From the NCBI GenBank assembly GCA_015179025.1, contig WHUX01000124.1, positions 62,001 through 126,000 of the forward strand: DNA of 64,000 nucleotides, read 5' to 3'. The notes beneath the pieces are model-generated. The model saw only the letters and a program-made list of their open reading frames with translations, was not told the DNA's origin and did no database searches. Position numbers and translations under genes: made by a program. This DNA comes from Terfezia claveryi (lineage: Eukaryota; Ascomycota; Pezizomycetes; Pezizales; Pezizaceae). This document shows, in pieces, positions 1-11,087 of the stretch. The first letter of the stretch is position 1, and every line of letters begins with the position of its first letter.

Positions 1-393
1 GAAGCCCATGTCATTGACTCTGGCCTCAGTAGCACCCCTTCCTCTTATCTCGTTCACCCCAACAGCAATATATGGAAGTTTGGCAAGCTCTTCCTCGTTA
101 GACGAGCTTGAAACTGACCGTTGATGGTACGCATGGGTCCGTTTTGATGCATGCAATTGCTGCAGCTGAGAGTCCAGTGGTGCTACTGATGCTTCCGTCG
201 GGATAACAGATGCCCCGCTCGCTTCGAGGCCCCTAGAAGTATCCAAATCATTGCTGGTTGAGGGGAGTGAGGTATTTCCTGAGTTGCTACCCTGTACGTG
301 CAATCCAGAGGAATCATTCGGTAGAGGACTATTCCATACCCCAGGTTCTACCTGTTTTGGGGCATTTCGATTGCAGATCTCGATAGACAACAT
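1..393 (-). CDS. Partial hypothetical protein, N-terminal part
   Basis: An open frame of 131 codons starts at an ATG at 393-391 and runs off the left edge with no stop, so the 3' end lies outside the window. The deduced peptide is rich in Ser, Thr, Glu, Gln and Asn and has no domain I recognise; a basic/His/Ser-rich stretch lies around residues 85-100. The same frame stays open upstream to a stop near 536 but has no other ATG. A donor-like GTAAGTA sits on the opposite strand near 414, so a plus-strand reading is not excluded. Composition suggests a disordered region of a larger protein. The call rests only on ORF length and composition. Confidence 0.4.
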   Translation of the reverse strand, partial: MLSIEICNRNAPKQVEPGVWNSPLPNDSSGLHVQGSNSGNTSLPSTSNDLDTSRGLEASGASVIPTEASVAPLDSQLQQLHASKRTHAYHQRSVSSSSNEEELAKLPYIAVGVNEIRGRGATEARVNDMGF

Positions 394-2002
394 TTCTATT
401 CTTCCGAGAACCAGTAAGTATAAGTTCAGTGAAGCATCCACTGTTGGAAAATTCACCTCAAGATAAGGAGTGAAAAAAGACCCACCATGGTCAGTAACGA
501 ACGCTGCCGAAAAGATAAATAAGGTTCCTGCTACTCAGCTATTTGGAAAGCAAGCTGCATGCACTGTAAAGAAAACGGTAAGGCACACGAACCGTCAACC
601 AAACTACGACCCTGTGGTTGGACCGGTGATTGAGGAGGGGTGTTTATCGTGGCACGGGGGTGAGAGGGCTGAATCAAGCTTACTTAGAAGCGTGAACTAA
701 TTGTCAGCTAGATATTTCCGAGCTGACGATCATGATGGCGTATGGTGTAAGACTCCTCTTCTGGCAGGGCCCTCCCGCGCGAGCTCATTATGCTCGAAGT
801 ATCTGTTCCAGCAAAAAAAACTTCAGGGCATAAGCAGAAGCATGTGAGACTTCTACGGCTAGCTAAGCAAAACTTGGAGGTGCCTGGGGTGGAAACGCCG
901 GGTACGCTCATGTTGTTTGGCTCGGAGGAGGGGTATCCGGCTCCCGCCGCTTCCCCGTCCCTGGTCCAGCCTGAAGAGAGCAATATAAACCGGAAACGTG
1001 CGGGAAAACCTGAGCTACCTAGCGCTAAAATAGTTGTGAGCGGGCTGCCCGCTCACGTGGATGTCGTCGTCAACCGAGTGTATTCAACGTTATATACAGT
1101 ATGCCTCGAGATAACAGCATGCAACGAATGCTGTCCGCTCAGTCGACATTTCCCCACCTGCCTGGCGCCAGAGTCGTGCACATGCTTACCTGCCCATAAT
1201 AAGCCCATGGTGCTCGAGCACGGGACTGTTCGGATCCGTATGGTTATATTCTGTTTATATATCAGCATCCCTAACTTTCTGGAGGTATCCCGGTAGCTAA
1301 TTGGTAGTATAATACAGGATCTTGGCATGAAATCAATTCAAAGCCTGTCTTGATCCCAATTACAAACATATTTACTTTGGCTTCATCATGAGCTTCATCA
1401 CTTGATAGCTAACTTATGACTCTCCAGGAGAAGTCCAAAATATCCCAGCTCTACCCTCGTGACTCCCAAGCTACTTGAGCGTATCCTCATTTCCCAGGAA
1501 ATAGTTTCCCCAACTTCTGTATTACAGCGGGCACGTTATTCTCCCGGAATAATTTATGATCCTGTATATATGGGTAGACATTATCTGTTCAAGCGTTACA
1601 ACAACGATAGTTGTCAATCTATAAGAATTGAAATCCGGGACTGTTGATTCGAAAATGTTGATTTTCAGCAATTGGCCCAGTACCCCTTACTTGTACCCAT
1701 ATACCCAAACCAATACATACTACAATGCATATAACAGACTTATATACAGTGTGCCATACTCCACAGAAGCTTCCTCAACTAAGCCAAAACATGCGTAATC
1801 TTGACGTCAGGCTCTCCAACCCAAAACACACCAGACCAAAAGCACCACAAACTAACACCACCAAAACATTGTATATAGATCTCACTCACCCTCCTCTTCA
1901 GTTTCACATCTGACTGCACCTTTTACATTAGCTATCTAAGTATTTAAATATCGAGCACGAACATCATTACCCTGAACTTCATCCCTCTATACTCGAGCAA
2001 AC
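394..2002. other. Gap without a convincing gene
   Basis: No frame here combines recognisable protein content with good splice sites. A 168-codon plus-strand ORF (790-1296) was considered and set aside. A perfect inverted repeat lies at 1036-1056. The last 300 bases before 2003 are AT-rich and probably hold the promoter of the next gene. Confidence 0.5.
1036..1056. repeat. Perfect 10-bp inverted repeat with 1-nt centre
   Basis: GTGAGCGGGC and its exact complement GCCCGCTCAC are separated by a single T. A 1-nt loop is too tight for a normal hairpin, so a dimeric protein-binding palindrome is as likely as a folded structure. It is followed directly by GTGG, which creates a CACGTG E-box core at the right end. 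Confidence 0.6.
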
Positions 2003-2624
2003 ATGGTAGCGAGTGAGCAAATGGACAATCAGCAACAGTTTCACCCGCATCCTCCTAGAAATAACCCAGGGGTCCCAGACGCAGTGAGCACTTCTCAAGC
2101 TCTAACATACATACATCCTCCCTATTTAACCCCTCTTATAAACGCCCTATTCCCTATCCCCTTCCTCACCCACTACCTCTCCCGCATCTAGCAACCAAAC
2201 TAACCCTATTCCCCCCAAGAGCAAGCACCAACTCGGCGTCAAAGCCTCCCCTAACGACCACATCCCCGAATCGCACGCGAAAACCCTCCCCCCCGGCACC
2301 GCCCCACCCGAGTTCACCTTCAACCCTCGCAACGACTACAATGTACTCGCGGGCGAATCGCGTCAACTCGCCGATCCCCTCGATTTCCCGGGAGCCCCCA
2401 CCTCCAAGGATGTCGACAGCAGCTTGGGCAAGCCCGTGTACGGGATGTCCGCCAAGGAACTCCAGCACGACGGACAAGCTCAACGGAAGAGGCAGGAGCT
2501 GGGATTGGCGAAACATGCCGCGTATAAGATGAGTAGGGGTGGGGCGGATCTGGAACATGCGGACCCGAGAGTGGATCCGAAGCAGAGGGCGCTAGAGAAG
2601 GACGTTAGGAGCCATAGCGCATAG
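2003..2624 (+). CDS. Small hydrophilic conserved fungal protein, two exons
   Basis: Proposed model: exon 1 at 2003-2083 (27 codons from the ATG after CGAGCAAAC), intron 2084-2219 (donor GTGAGC, CTAAC branch site near 2199, acceptor CCAAG), exon 2 at 2220-2624 ending in TAG, giving 161 residues. An alternative acceptor CTAG at 2191 does not keep the frame. The protein has no membrane segment or catalytic motif. It is rich in Pro, Gly, Asp and Lys and contains the phrases TLPPGTAPPE and KELQHDGQAQRKRQ, which resemble a family of short uncharacterised fungal proteins I remember but cannot verify. The C-terminal 65 residues are strongly charged and helical in character. Function unknown. Confidence 0.7.
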
Positions 2625-3299
2625 TACGAAGGGGTGTTGGTGGCGGCACCTTAGAAACCGTGGAAAGGCGATCAGAAAGGATATTGGAAGTCGAGAAGGT
2701 TGTGGGGATGAGATGTATGTGATGCGACTGATAATGATGGTTTTTTGATTCCATTACCAAAGTGGGGGGACATTGTATGATAAGAGTGGATTTCCTTTTA
2801 TTTTTCTGGTATATGTGTGTGTTTGTGTTTGTGTGTTTGGGGTGGGGGGAGGGGGGGTTTCGTAGAGTCGTAAATTTCGATGTAACAATAAAACAACACA
2901 TTAATTGAATGACAGTAAAAAGCAAGAGATGTGAATCGACCATATCAATACATTCCATTCAATTCATCTTCTCCAAACATCAAGCATCCACTTCTCAAAG
3001 TTATCGCCATATGTTATTCAAAATGAAGAATAACACGCGGGTATGTCCACCTCAGACGACCAATAAACAACCACAAAATAGATGAGGTAATGTAAAACAT
3101 AAACAGCCCCCAATAAAACCATCCCTAGACACCCTTTTTTCCAAAAAAAAAAAAATCAATGATATCCCCCAAGTTTATCCTCTAGCAATCTGTCGACAGA
3201 CACTCAGCCATTATAAACGTTGAATCACGGCTTCCAATGATTTGCCTGCATGAATACCCGTTATACCAACCAATCAATCTCCATAGTTAAGACTTTCGT
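2625..3299. other. Convergent 3' intergenic region
   Basis: This lies between the stop codons of two convergent genes. It holds a GT-rich simple stretch (about 2813-2860), a G-rich run and a poly(A) run near 3138-3150. No gene seen. Confidence 0.6.
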
Positions 3300-5831
3300 T
3301 CAACACATTCGCCTCTTAATAGGGGAGCCTGGGATGGTAGGTGCGGGAGTTCCCCTGAAGCTGCCTCCACCCATGCAGACGGAACGAGGCTTGCTCGGTG
3401 GCTGATTCTCACGGGAGCAAAACAAACAGTTATATGTCTCCGGAAGTGCTTTCTTGTTGAGGCCCGTGCACTTCAAATGGAGCCAGCTATTGCAGGAGTC
3501 ACTATTTATACATTAGTCATTGTTCTCCTTGTATTTATAATCCATATGATACGTACCACTGCACCATCAGAGTGCCACCATCCCTGTCCGCCCCACAAAT
3601 ACACCGTATGTTCTCATCACTCTCTAGGCTCCCTTCTTCCTCAGTACTAGAGGCGTGGAAGTCGGGGTCCGAAATAGTGCTGAAAGAACCAGATTTCTCC
3701 ATTGGGTGAGAATAGCCACCGTCTGGTATAACCCTTCTTCGACGCAGTGTCTTTCTTTGTGATACTGGTGCCGGGCCTGGCGACGCAAGATTTGCGGGTA
3801 GAGCAAACAAACTCTTAGCGATTGAGGGTGGGATCACACCAGCCTGTTCGGCCCTGAACGACCGCTTCAGTAAACTTCCAGGACGGGTACGCGCGGGTGA
3901 TCGGATCACTGCCATGTCTGTAGAGATTAAGATTAACTACTGTCGTTATTAAAAGCCATGATCATTGATTCACCTGGAATAACTCCGCGCCTCTTCGCAA
4001 CCGCATGCCGCAAAGCTTGAAGTGCATTCCCCTCTTGATCCTCTTCAATCATTCGTGGCGCTTCTGGCTCTGGGTCCGGGTCCACATTCTCGTCCACCAC
4101 AGTTTCAGCCTCAGACTCATCACTAATATCTAATATTGTCTGTGCCTGCAGCCTGGAATCCATTCTCAGGCTACCGTGATAATTCGCAGGACTCAAGATT
4201 CTAGGTCGACTGTGGATGCCCCCCGGGGTAGACCTCAACGGGGTTGGCAATTTCGGTGACGACAAAATGCACTCGTCTAAAGAGCGCCCTAAATATCGGC
4301 GAGGAGTTTGGCTTACCCCACTTTCCCTTGTGGCAGACCTTTCTACAGATTTCGTCACAATATGAGGGGGTGACGAGGGGTCCTCCAGCACACTCCAACC
4401 AGGATCTGAGCTAGAACCTGTATACGGCGTGGTGCTAAACAGCCCCAGCTTCGGGCCCCTGTGGAGCAATGGACCAGCATTCTTCGCTTTTCGGACCGCG
4501 CTGTATGGTTTTCCTCCTGGACCAAGACCACGAGGTGTTGACTCATCCATTGATGAATCGCTTTCCATTGATTCATCTAGACTGTTACCACTTGTAGCTA
4601 CTTCATCAGGTTCTGTGTCAGAATCATCATAAACCACCTTAGTCTCAGTCTTTGCACGACCACTAGGAGAAATTAGAAGTTTGACTTCCGTCTTGGGCTG
4701 CAAATGCCTCACAGATGCTGGTGGAGTCGTATTTTCTCGACCACGAGTAACTGAGCCTTGTCGGCTGACTGCCTCATCCAGTGATGCAGCTCTGAAGCTT
4801 GAGCTTGGTTGAAGCACGTTGTCACTGAAGCTCCGCCGCAGGGAGCTATCAGTTGTATCCGATAATCTTGGATCAGCATTCCTCATTGCTTTCTCTTTCC
4901 TTCTCTGGACCCTCTGTAACTCCAATGCCCTTTCCCTTCGGTTGTAGTTATATTGATGTTGATATGGTTGCTCATTTGCTATACTGGAGGATGAGAGCAC
5001 ATCCGTATCATCGGTATAGCCTCCAAAAATCGATGAAGCATCACTAGTCGGTCTAGAGCTGAAGATCAGATTTGGATCTATTGATGGCACAGAGTCGTCA
5101 TCAAAATCGTTAGGGCAGTTAAAGGAGAACGCCATCGGATCTGCAAGGTCCCCGTATCCCATGTCCGAGTGCAAAAATATGTCTGAACCCATGGAAGTGG
5201 TAGGAAACCCCTCATCGAAGCTTGGCCAGTCTATGGAAGTGTCTGCATCTAATATGCTAGACTTTGCATCATGTAACTCACTTGACAGCATATCCTTTGA
5301 GATGGATGCGCTGGGCCTCAGAGGGGAACCTTGGAGCTTGGTTGGGTCAATAGCTGAACTGGATTTTATATAACGTGGCCCCTTACTAGGGCTAGCAGCC
5401 GGCGAGGTAGTAACTCTCGGGCTTTCGAATGACGGTATTCCCTTAGGCGGTCTGCCCCTCCTTTTGCTCATAGATGAACCACTCGGAGGTGGAGTCTGCA
5501 TTCCCGACCCAGCACTGCTAAAACTCCCCGACCCATTATTCCCAGAATTTGCTTTGGTTGGGGTGGTCATGTTGGACCCTAATGCTCTTCCAATTGTCCT
5601 ATGTCGCTTTGTCGGGGATTGCACATTTCCAGTAGTCTCCATATCCGGGTGAAGTTCGCCCCCCTCATTCCAAGCTCGAAGGGAAGCAGCATCCGGTGAA
5701 GGTTGCTGCCGCTTCTCCGCCCGGCGTCCTGGGGTAACCAGAGATCTGGGTGCTTGGTTTTCCGAAAAATGTGCTGGTAATGTGTTGTGCCATTTGAGCT
5801 GGGGCGGAAGTTGTGTAGACGGAGGAGGCAT
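3300..5831 (-). CDS. PHD-finger protein with AT-hook
   Basis: Three coding exons: 3974-5831, 3557-3917 and 3300-3501. The introns 3918-3973 (GTGAAT...CTACAG) and 3502-3556 (GTACGT...ATAG, TGACTAATG branch) both keep the frame, giving 806 residues. The C-terminus carries a PHD finger with the full C4HC3 ligand set: Cys725, Cys727, Cys740, Cys743, His748, Cys751, Cys765 and Cys768. The second intron splits the codon of Cys740. An AT-hook (KRRGRPPKG) lies at about 123-131. The rest is Ser/Pro-rich and probably disordered, with acidic patches around residues 410-440 and 580-605. PHD fingers usually read histone H3 tails, so a chromatin-bound nuclear protein is inferred. The start at 5831 is preferred because the open frame farther upstream has no ATG and a strong acceptor sits 5 nt before it. 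Confidence 0.88.
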
Positions 5832-6100
5832 CTTAGCTGCAAAAAACGTTGATCTCTTCTCTGGTCGTTGCTGCGAGCTCTGTTGGTAGTAGCGAGTTCC
5901 AGCAGCGCAGCGATGATGATAATCGAGGCCAACGAATATGAGGTTCGTTGGGACCACTAAAATGTCACTTGTTCCCCGCTGGAATGGAATTGGTTTCCTG
6001 TCTCGATTCCACGATTAGCCAACGCAGAGCCAGAGCACAGAGGCAGTACAGCAGGCCTGCACTTACCGAGCGAATCGTTTGAGATGATCTCCACAAATGA
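5832..6100 (-). promoter_or_regulatory. 5' leader with probable UTR intron of the PHD gene
   Basis: On the minus strand a strong donor GTAAGT at 6066-6061 and a polypyrimidine acceptor GTTTTTTGCAG ending at 5837 bracket a 230-nt intron. The second exon would begin CTAAG directly before the ATG at 5831. There is no ATG in the short upstream exon sequence I examined. This explains why the long open frame seems to extend upstream without a start codon. Confidence 0.6.
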
Positions 6101-7823
6101 GCACCGGAAACGACAAATTGCACCACAGCCGCCAACACTACTCGATACCGATAACCTAATAACCAGCTGCAACCAACTTTGAGGTCAAAGTGCCTGGATA
6201 ACGGCCATCGTGGGGTGTCAGTCTGTGAGATATTCTCCCTAGATCAAGGGCCAACTAACAGTAGGTTACCCAAACCTGGTATGGGCGAAATTCCTGGCGA
6301 CTGTCGGTGAATGCCTAATGCCCTAGTGCAGGCTACGAGGAAAATTAACAGGGGAGGGATATTTCTGGCGTCCAGAAGCCGAGACACAACCTTGATGCAG
6401 TCTCGCACACCTTGACGCAGCAGCAGCGCAGGGCCGCTGTTGGAATTTTTTTCTGCTGAACTCTGGTCACTGATGCAGGGACGACAGATTTGCTGACTGC
6501 CAGAGCACGGGGCTGGACTCTTGCTTTGGACTTTCGTTAGGAAAATTCGCCTGATCGGGATTTGTGGTGTAGGTTTCAGCAGGGGTGGCCTATTTTTTCC
6601 ACAACTGGGATCATACAGCTCGTCAATCAGACTAACAGCTCGTATACCGGTACCGGTATTTCATCGGATTGGATGGCCCCGTTTTGCACAGTCCTGCAGC
6701 CAGGAGGAACAGCCAGAGTGACGGTGGAAGGATCGATCCGGAAGCCACCTCGATGACTTGGAAGCTCTCAAGGGATATTGCAGGAGCCACTGGACATGCG
6801 ACAGGCACAGCTGGTGGTAGAAGGAGGAGCCGGAGGAGCAGTGTGGATTACGGAGTACGGAACATGGCACGATGCCGTCGACATAAAACAGATCTCTCTG
6901 CCCCCTCGTCGAATCAGAGACAAGCCTTCTCTTCCGAGATTCCACAACAGAACGGAATGTGGTCATTCAGTAGCACAATTGTTCCTGTTAGCACATAGCC
7001 TGGTTGTTCGCACAATAGCCGTCTCAGATATTCCAATTGCGTACCTGAATGCCTATTTAGAGTTTGTCTCTCGGGAGCTCGAGTACTGGGGCCAGGACGT
7101 GCTATCATATAGAGCTCTGTGGGACGGGAACAAGGTCTGATAGGCTTAGATAGGCCGGTCATTTAGAATTTTCGCAAAACGTGACTATCCAACCAGCCCC
7201 TTAAGGCCAACTTAATCGCCAGTATGTTTCCCTTCAATGCCGTGCTACCGTCAAAGGTGACGATAGTCATCGTCGGATCGAGACATCAATCATCACGGCC
7301 CCAATTGGCCAGTCCAACCCCACACCACCCCAGACTACACCACCCACTTGCATGTCTCAGCTGGTTTGCAACTATCAATCCTACTATCAATCCTGGTCCG
7401 GAGGCATCCCCCACCTACCGTACATCGCGCAAGTCGTTACTAAGCACTCATATTAGATCGCTCTTCGCTCTTCGCGACCCAACCAGACCACCTACATAGC
7501 AGCGATAAGAAAACCCTAGTCTAATTGCAGACGAGAACTGATTCGAGAATAGACAAAATGTACGGCCTCGGGATAAAGCGACAACATTTTGGATGCAAAC
7601 GAAACAACAAGTAAGCAGACTTGGCGAGACTGAGCAGAAACCTGTTCTTCCTCTTGTCAGAAACTAGACTACTCGAAACCTTTCAACCGCCGTTTCGAGA
7701 CTACTTCAACTCGTAAATATACAAGTACTCGTTAATATCCGACATACATAGCATTCTGATGCCAACCATAACCCTTGGCCTTGAGCCCATGTTCCCTTTC
7801 ACCTCTCCACGTTCAAGAGCGTA

Positions 7824-7880
7824 GGTTCGAGGCTAGTCTGGCTTGGTTCGAGGCTAGGGTCTTTGGTAGTCTGGTTGGCA
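7824..7880. repeat. GGTTCGAGGCTAG direct repeat plus TAGTCTGGTTGGCA motif
   Basis: GGTTCGAGGCTAG occurs at 7824-7836 and again at 7845-7857. The dispersed motif TAGTCTGGTTGGCA follows at 7867-7880. The first copy is joined to AGTCTGGCTTGG, a near match of the same motif, so the cluster looks like decayed repeat units. Confidence 0.6.
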
Positions 7881-8046
7881 GGACACAATCCTTTCGTGGC
7901 ACTTTCGCTGCGGACGTAGATGTTGAAGTTCAAATATAGAAATTAATACATATTTATTGTGTATACTTACTTAGACGCCATGCGCTGTGGAGGCGCGATA
8001 CTCGTAGTCTCGTGCCCGACGAACCTGGTCACTAATTTGCAACTGG

Positions 8047-8065
8047 TAGTCTGGTTGGCACAACA
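8047..8065 (+). repeat. Dispersed motif copy TAGTCTGGTTGGCACAAC
   Basis: The exact 18-mer lies at 8047-8064 and is followed by AGCCCGCC. The same motif recurs at 9307, 51557 and in variant form elsewhere in the window. Confidence 0.7.
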
Positions 8066-8695
8066 GCCCGCCTAGACATTATCAGTACAGTACAGGTAGT
8101 TAGACAAGGACGATAGGTATCCTTGCACAGCTGAGCATGACAGTCTTGAACCGGGCTGTAGAAGTGATTTCAATGTAGTATTTGTCCCACTTGGCATTCC
8201 CTTCGTCCTGCCAAGAAAGGAAACTTGGCAAGGCAACGATATCTGTGGCTGGAGGCATCCCGCATCATTAGATTTGGGCAAAGCAATTTAAGGCAAGGAA
8301 GAAAAGCGGTCTAAAGTATCTCGTTGGCACAGTCTAAAGTTGCTTGTTCAAAGTCTCTTCTCAACATTTCCAGAGAGCGGTAATCCTCATTCTGGTTGTG
8401 ACCGTCCAGATATTTCAAAAACGTCGGAACTGGCTTGAGAATAGGGTTACGAGAACGAGCTGAAGCAAAGCCTCGATATTTGTACTGTATTGTACTGGCC
8501 ATTCGTTGAGAGGTGGATCTTGGTAATGATAGTCAATATTAATCAGTTACGGAATTAAACTATGTGGTGATAAAACCGGACTAGTGATAACAATGTCTGT
8601 AGCATTGAGACAAACTGTTCCTGAAAGATGTGATGGCCGTTAGAGCTAAGAAACGATATGGGGCAGCTGTTCATACTGTGATTATGTGCCAGACT

Positions 8696-8781
8696 TAGCC
8701 TCGTATGTACAAACCAGTCTGTTATCTATAGGGGAAATTGCGAGGTCACGAACACTACAAATTAGCCTGGGTACGAGGCTA
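8696..8781. mobile_element. Miniature inverted-repeat element, copy 1 (86 bp)
   Basis: The element starts TAGCCTCGTA and ends TACGAGGCTA, a perfect 10-bp terminal inverted repeat. The interior is almost the same as in copy 2: both contain GCGAGGTCACGAACACTAC. The flanks share GCCAGAC at the same offset (left 8688-8694, right 8783-8789), which fits a partly decayed target duplication. It has no coding capacity, so it would need a transposase supplied from elsewhere. Confidence 0.75.
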
Positions 8782-8893
8782 CGCCAGACAAGTAATTATG
8801 ATTGTTGGTTCTGCGGAGGCTAACTCGAACATATGGTATAGCAGCATATCGTTCCGTAGACTGTTAAATGATCAAGGAAGCTTCAACAACGGC

Positions 8894-8976
8894 TAGCCTC
8901 GTAGTAACCAGTCTGTTGTCTATGGGGGAGTTGCGAGGTCACGAACACTACAAATATTAACCTGGATACGAGGCTA
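8894..8976. mobile_element. Miniature inverted-repeat element, copy 2 (83 bp)
   Basis: It has the same TAGCCTCGTA / TACGAGGCTA ends as copy 1. A perfect 9-bp direct repeat, AACAACGGC, lies immediately outside both ends (8885-8893 and 8977-8985). This is the expected signature of transposition with a 9-bp target duplication, a length typical of Mutator-like elements. The two copies differ by a few substitutions and short indels. Confidence 0.82.
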
Positions 8977-9306
8977 AACAACGGCATAGTTTGACGATGG
9001 GTGCAAACCTCTTTTATCTTTTTAATGAGTACAAGTTAACTAGGAGGTGAACCCACATGCGCAGAGATATGATTCGGCGAGCGTGTGACGTCCTCGTCCG
9101 GCGTGCATCATGACTCAGTTACAAAAAGTCTTGTGCGGGGGAGCTATAACATACCAAGAAAGGGCAAGCGAGAGACTTAAATAAGCAGCTGTTTGCAGCT
9201 CTAATGTAGGTATGTACTTCGTTAGTCTGGTTAGTACAGTATGTACTTCGTACCGTAGTGTAACTACCTTGCGGAAAAAGAGTCATACCCTTCATACCCG
9301 CCTCAT

Positions 9307-9331
9307 TAGTCTGGTTGGCACAACACCCTCC
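9307..9331 (+). repeat. Dispersed motif copy, extended form
   Basis: The 25-nt form beginning TAGTCTGGTTGGCACAAC and continuing ACCCTCC is identical to the copy at 51557-51581. It supports one ancestral repeat family rather than chance matches. Confidence 0.7.
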
Positions 9332-9405
9332 TTTGGAGGCCGCCTCAATTCCCATCCTCCATCCCTAATGTGGTTACTAGGATGTGACAGCTTCCCCTCG
9401 ATAAT

Positions 9406-9460
9406 CAACCAGACTACCCTTTTCGGTGTTGCCAATTAACTCTCTGGGTAGTCTGGTTGG
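9406..9460. repeat. Inverted pair of the dispersed motif
   Basis: CAACCAGACTACCC at 9406-9419 faces its complement GGGTAGTCTGGTTG in 9446-9459, with about 26 bp between. It is a fold-back arrangement of the same motif. GTCTGATCGAGACTA follows at 9519-9533 and recurs at 52049-52063. Confidence 0.7.
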
Positions 9461-9873
9461 CTCTGGGGTACTGGGGTTTCTCTGAGATTCGGTTAAATGG
9501 CCCTATTGCACTACGAGGGTCTGATCGAGACTATACTATTGCATATTGAATCATAGATTGTGGTGAGGGTAAGGGTCAGGCAATTGCTAGGAATGCGGAT
9601 CGATATCGCATCAGGTCAGCTTGCAATGATGCACAATAGCGAAGCTTAATATCCAATGGTACATAGGTATCTATAAACCGGTATCCTTCCGCGGAGGGGC
9701 TTGTGCCAACCAGTTAGTAAACAGGAGATAAGTCAGACATGAAAAAATTGAAGTGCACGGTTGCGATGACATACGCCGACATCTCGTGACAAGAGTCAAA
9801 TTTCCTATTTTGTCCCCATCATGTGACCCCATCTAAACTCCACATTAATATATCCAATAACTCCGACCTCACA

Positions 9874-10563
9874 ATGACTGACAAACCACGTGAGACCTCT
9901 CTTTCGGCGGGAATAGCAAATGCTTATCATATCTATAGTCTCTGACGCCACCCTCACCATCCGAGTCATCAAATCCTTCCCCTACCGTACATCCAAAAAC
10001 CTGGTTCTCCACAACCTCGATCTGACAACCTTAACCGTCGGGGGGCTGAAGGACCAAGTGAAGCATGGTGGGTCCCTCTCTCGCTCTAGTTACATTTCAT
10101 CATGTTTCATCAACCCAAGTCTTGAGATCTTTGGGAAAAAGGGCTAATTGCTATTCGCTAGGATAGAAATCGTCGACAAACCTGGCTGGAAGCCCTACAA
10201 AGCTTTTGCTCCTGAACTTGATGCGATGAAGTTATACACTAAGGCCCATGGGACAAAGACAATGAATCTGATTATAAACATGGAGGATAAGGATGAGAGA
10301 TATATGTATACGGATGACGGGAAGACACTGGCGGATTATGGGTGTGGTGAGTTCATAGCTATACCCCGCCGTGTTTTTGTGATTACTTTGGACTGTAAAT
10401 AGGACGGTGTGGGTTTTCGAGACTTTGCTAGTATGGATGGAGGGATTGTGGTTCCTGTTGCTAATGATACTACGCGAATGGAACAGAACATGAGACGGAA
10501 GTGTCGATGTTCAAATTGGCGGATTATGAGGCGTTCAAAGCCAATCCAGAGGAGAAGTGGTGA
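9874..10563 (+). CDS. UPF0538 family protein (C2orf76 homologue)
   Basis: Four exons: 9874-9889, 9939-10067, 10167-10346 and 10487-10563, giving 133 residues. Introns are 9890-9938 (GTGAGA...TATAG), 10068-10166 (GTGGGT...GATAG) and 10347-10486 (GTGAGT...AACAG); all keep the frame. The protein matches the human C2orf76 / UPF0538 pattern: an N-terminal TLTIRVIKSFPYRT strand-turn, a middle DKPGWKPYK...DAMKLYTKAHGTKT block, and a C-terminal ETEVSMFKLADYEAF...NPEEKW. Length fits the family (about 125-135). The fold is thought to be ubiquitin-like; the biochemical role is not established. Two sites (10148-10164 and 10382-10402) carry in-frame stops if unspliced, which supports the intron calls. Confidence 0.9.
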
Positions 10564-11087
10564 TGTGGTGATACCATAGGCGTTGGAAGCGAATTACTAT
10601 TCTGTGATAAGGAGGAGTGTGAGGCGAATAGGGGGGGTATGTATTGACCATATATACCACAAGTTGCTGGGTAATAGAGGGAAAGGATACTCACCACATA
10701 ATGAACAGCTTTATGGTGTTTTGGAGTTTGACATACCTGTTCACAGTATGACACCTACTACTACATCGTGAACTATGTCTGTATCATGATCTCGAACATG
10801 GCTGCTCCCGGTTTATAGACCTCTATTACTGGCACAACTACAACCTTTACAATAAGTGCATTGTAGAGATCTCAGCCTCGCTACGGCAGGAAAAGGTTGA
10901 AATTAATATTACAATTTTAGTGACGATTGCCTGTGCATTGGAGTACACTGTATTTGCTCCATACTTTCCTTATCATTTCCAATATATTGCGCAACAAACT
11001 TATCAAAAACACCCCTGTGCCTGTCGTAGAAGCGAGTGGCAATTCGTCGCGGAGAACCTCTCACTGATGCCAGACGCAGCTACTATA
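10564..11087. other. Convergent intergenic region
   Basis: This separates the stops of UPF0538 (+) and SAP18 (-). No gene seen; the open frames here are short and unlike coding sequence. Confidence 0.6.

Larger units (their letters stand above)
6101..9873. other. Repeat-rich intergenic region
   Basis: No confident gene. A 120-codon plus-strand ORF at 6778-7140 has no recognisable domain. From 7.8 to 9.7 kb the region collects copies of the TAGTCTGGTTGGCA motif and two miniature inverted-repeat elements, annotated separately. The final 100 bases before 9874 should hold the promoter of the UPF0538 gene. Confidence 0.5.

Noticed and set aside
790..1296. 168-codon plus-strand ORF
   Set aside because: No domain, irregular composition with many Cys near its end, and overlapped by open frames on the other strand. 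Not enough for a gene call.
5832..5957. N-terminal extension of the PHD protein to 5957
   Set aside because: The extended frame begins only at a GTG, and a strong acceptor just before the ATG at 5831 indicates a leader intron.
9920..10402. Two separate small ORFs (9920-10147, 10148-10402)
   Set aside because: They are unspliced readings of the four-exon UPF0538 gene; splicing restores the family pattern.
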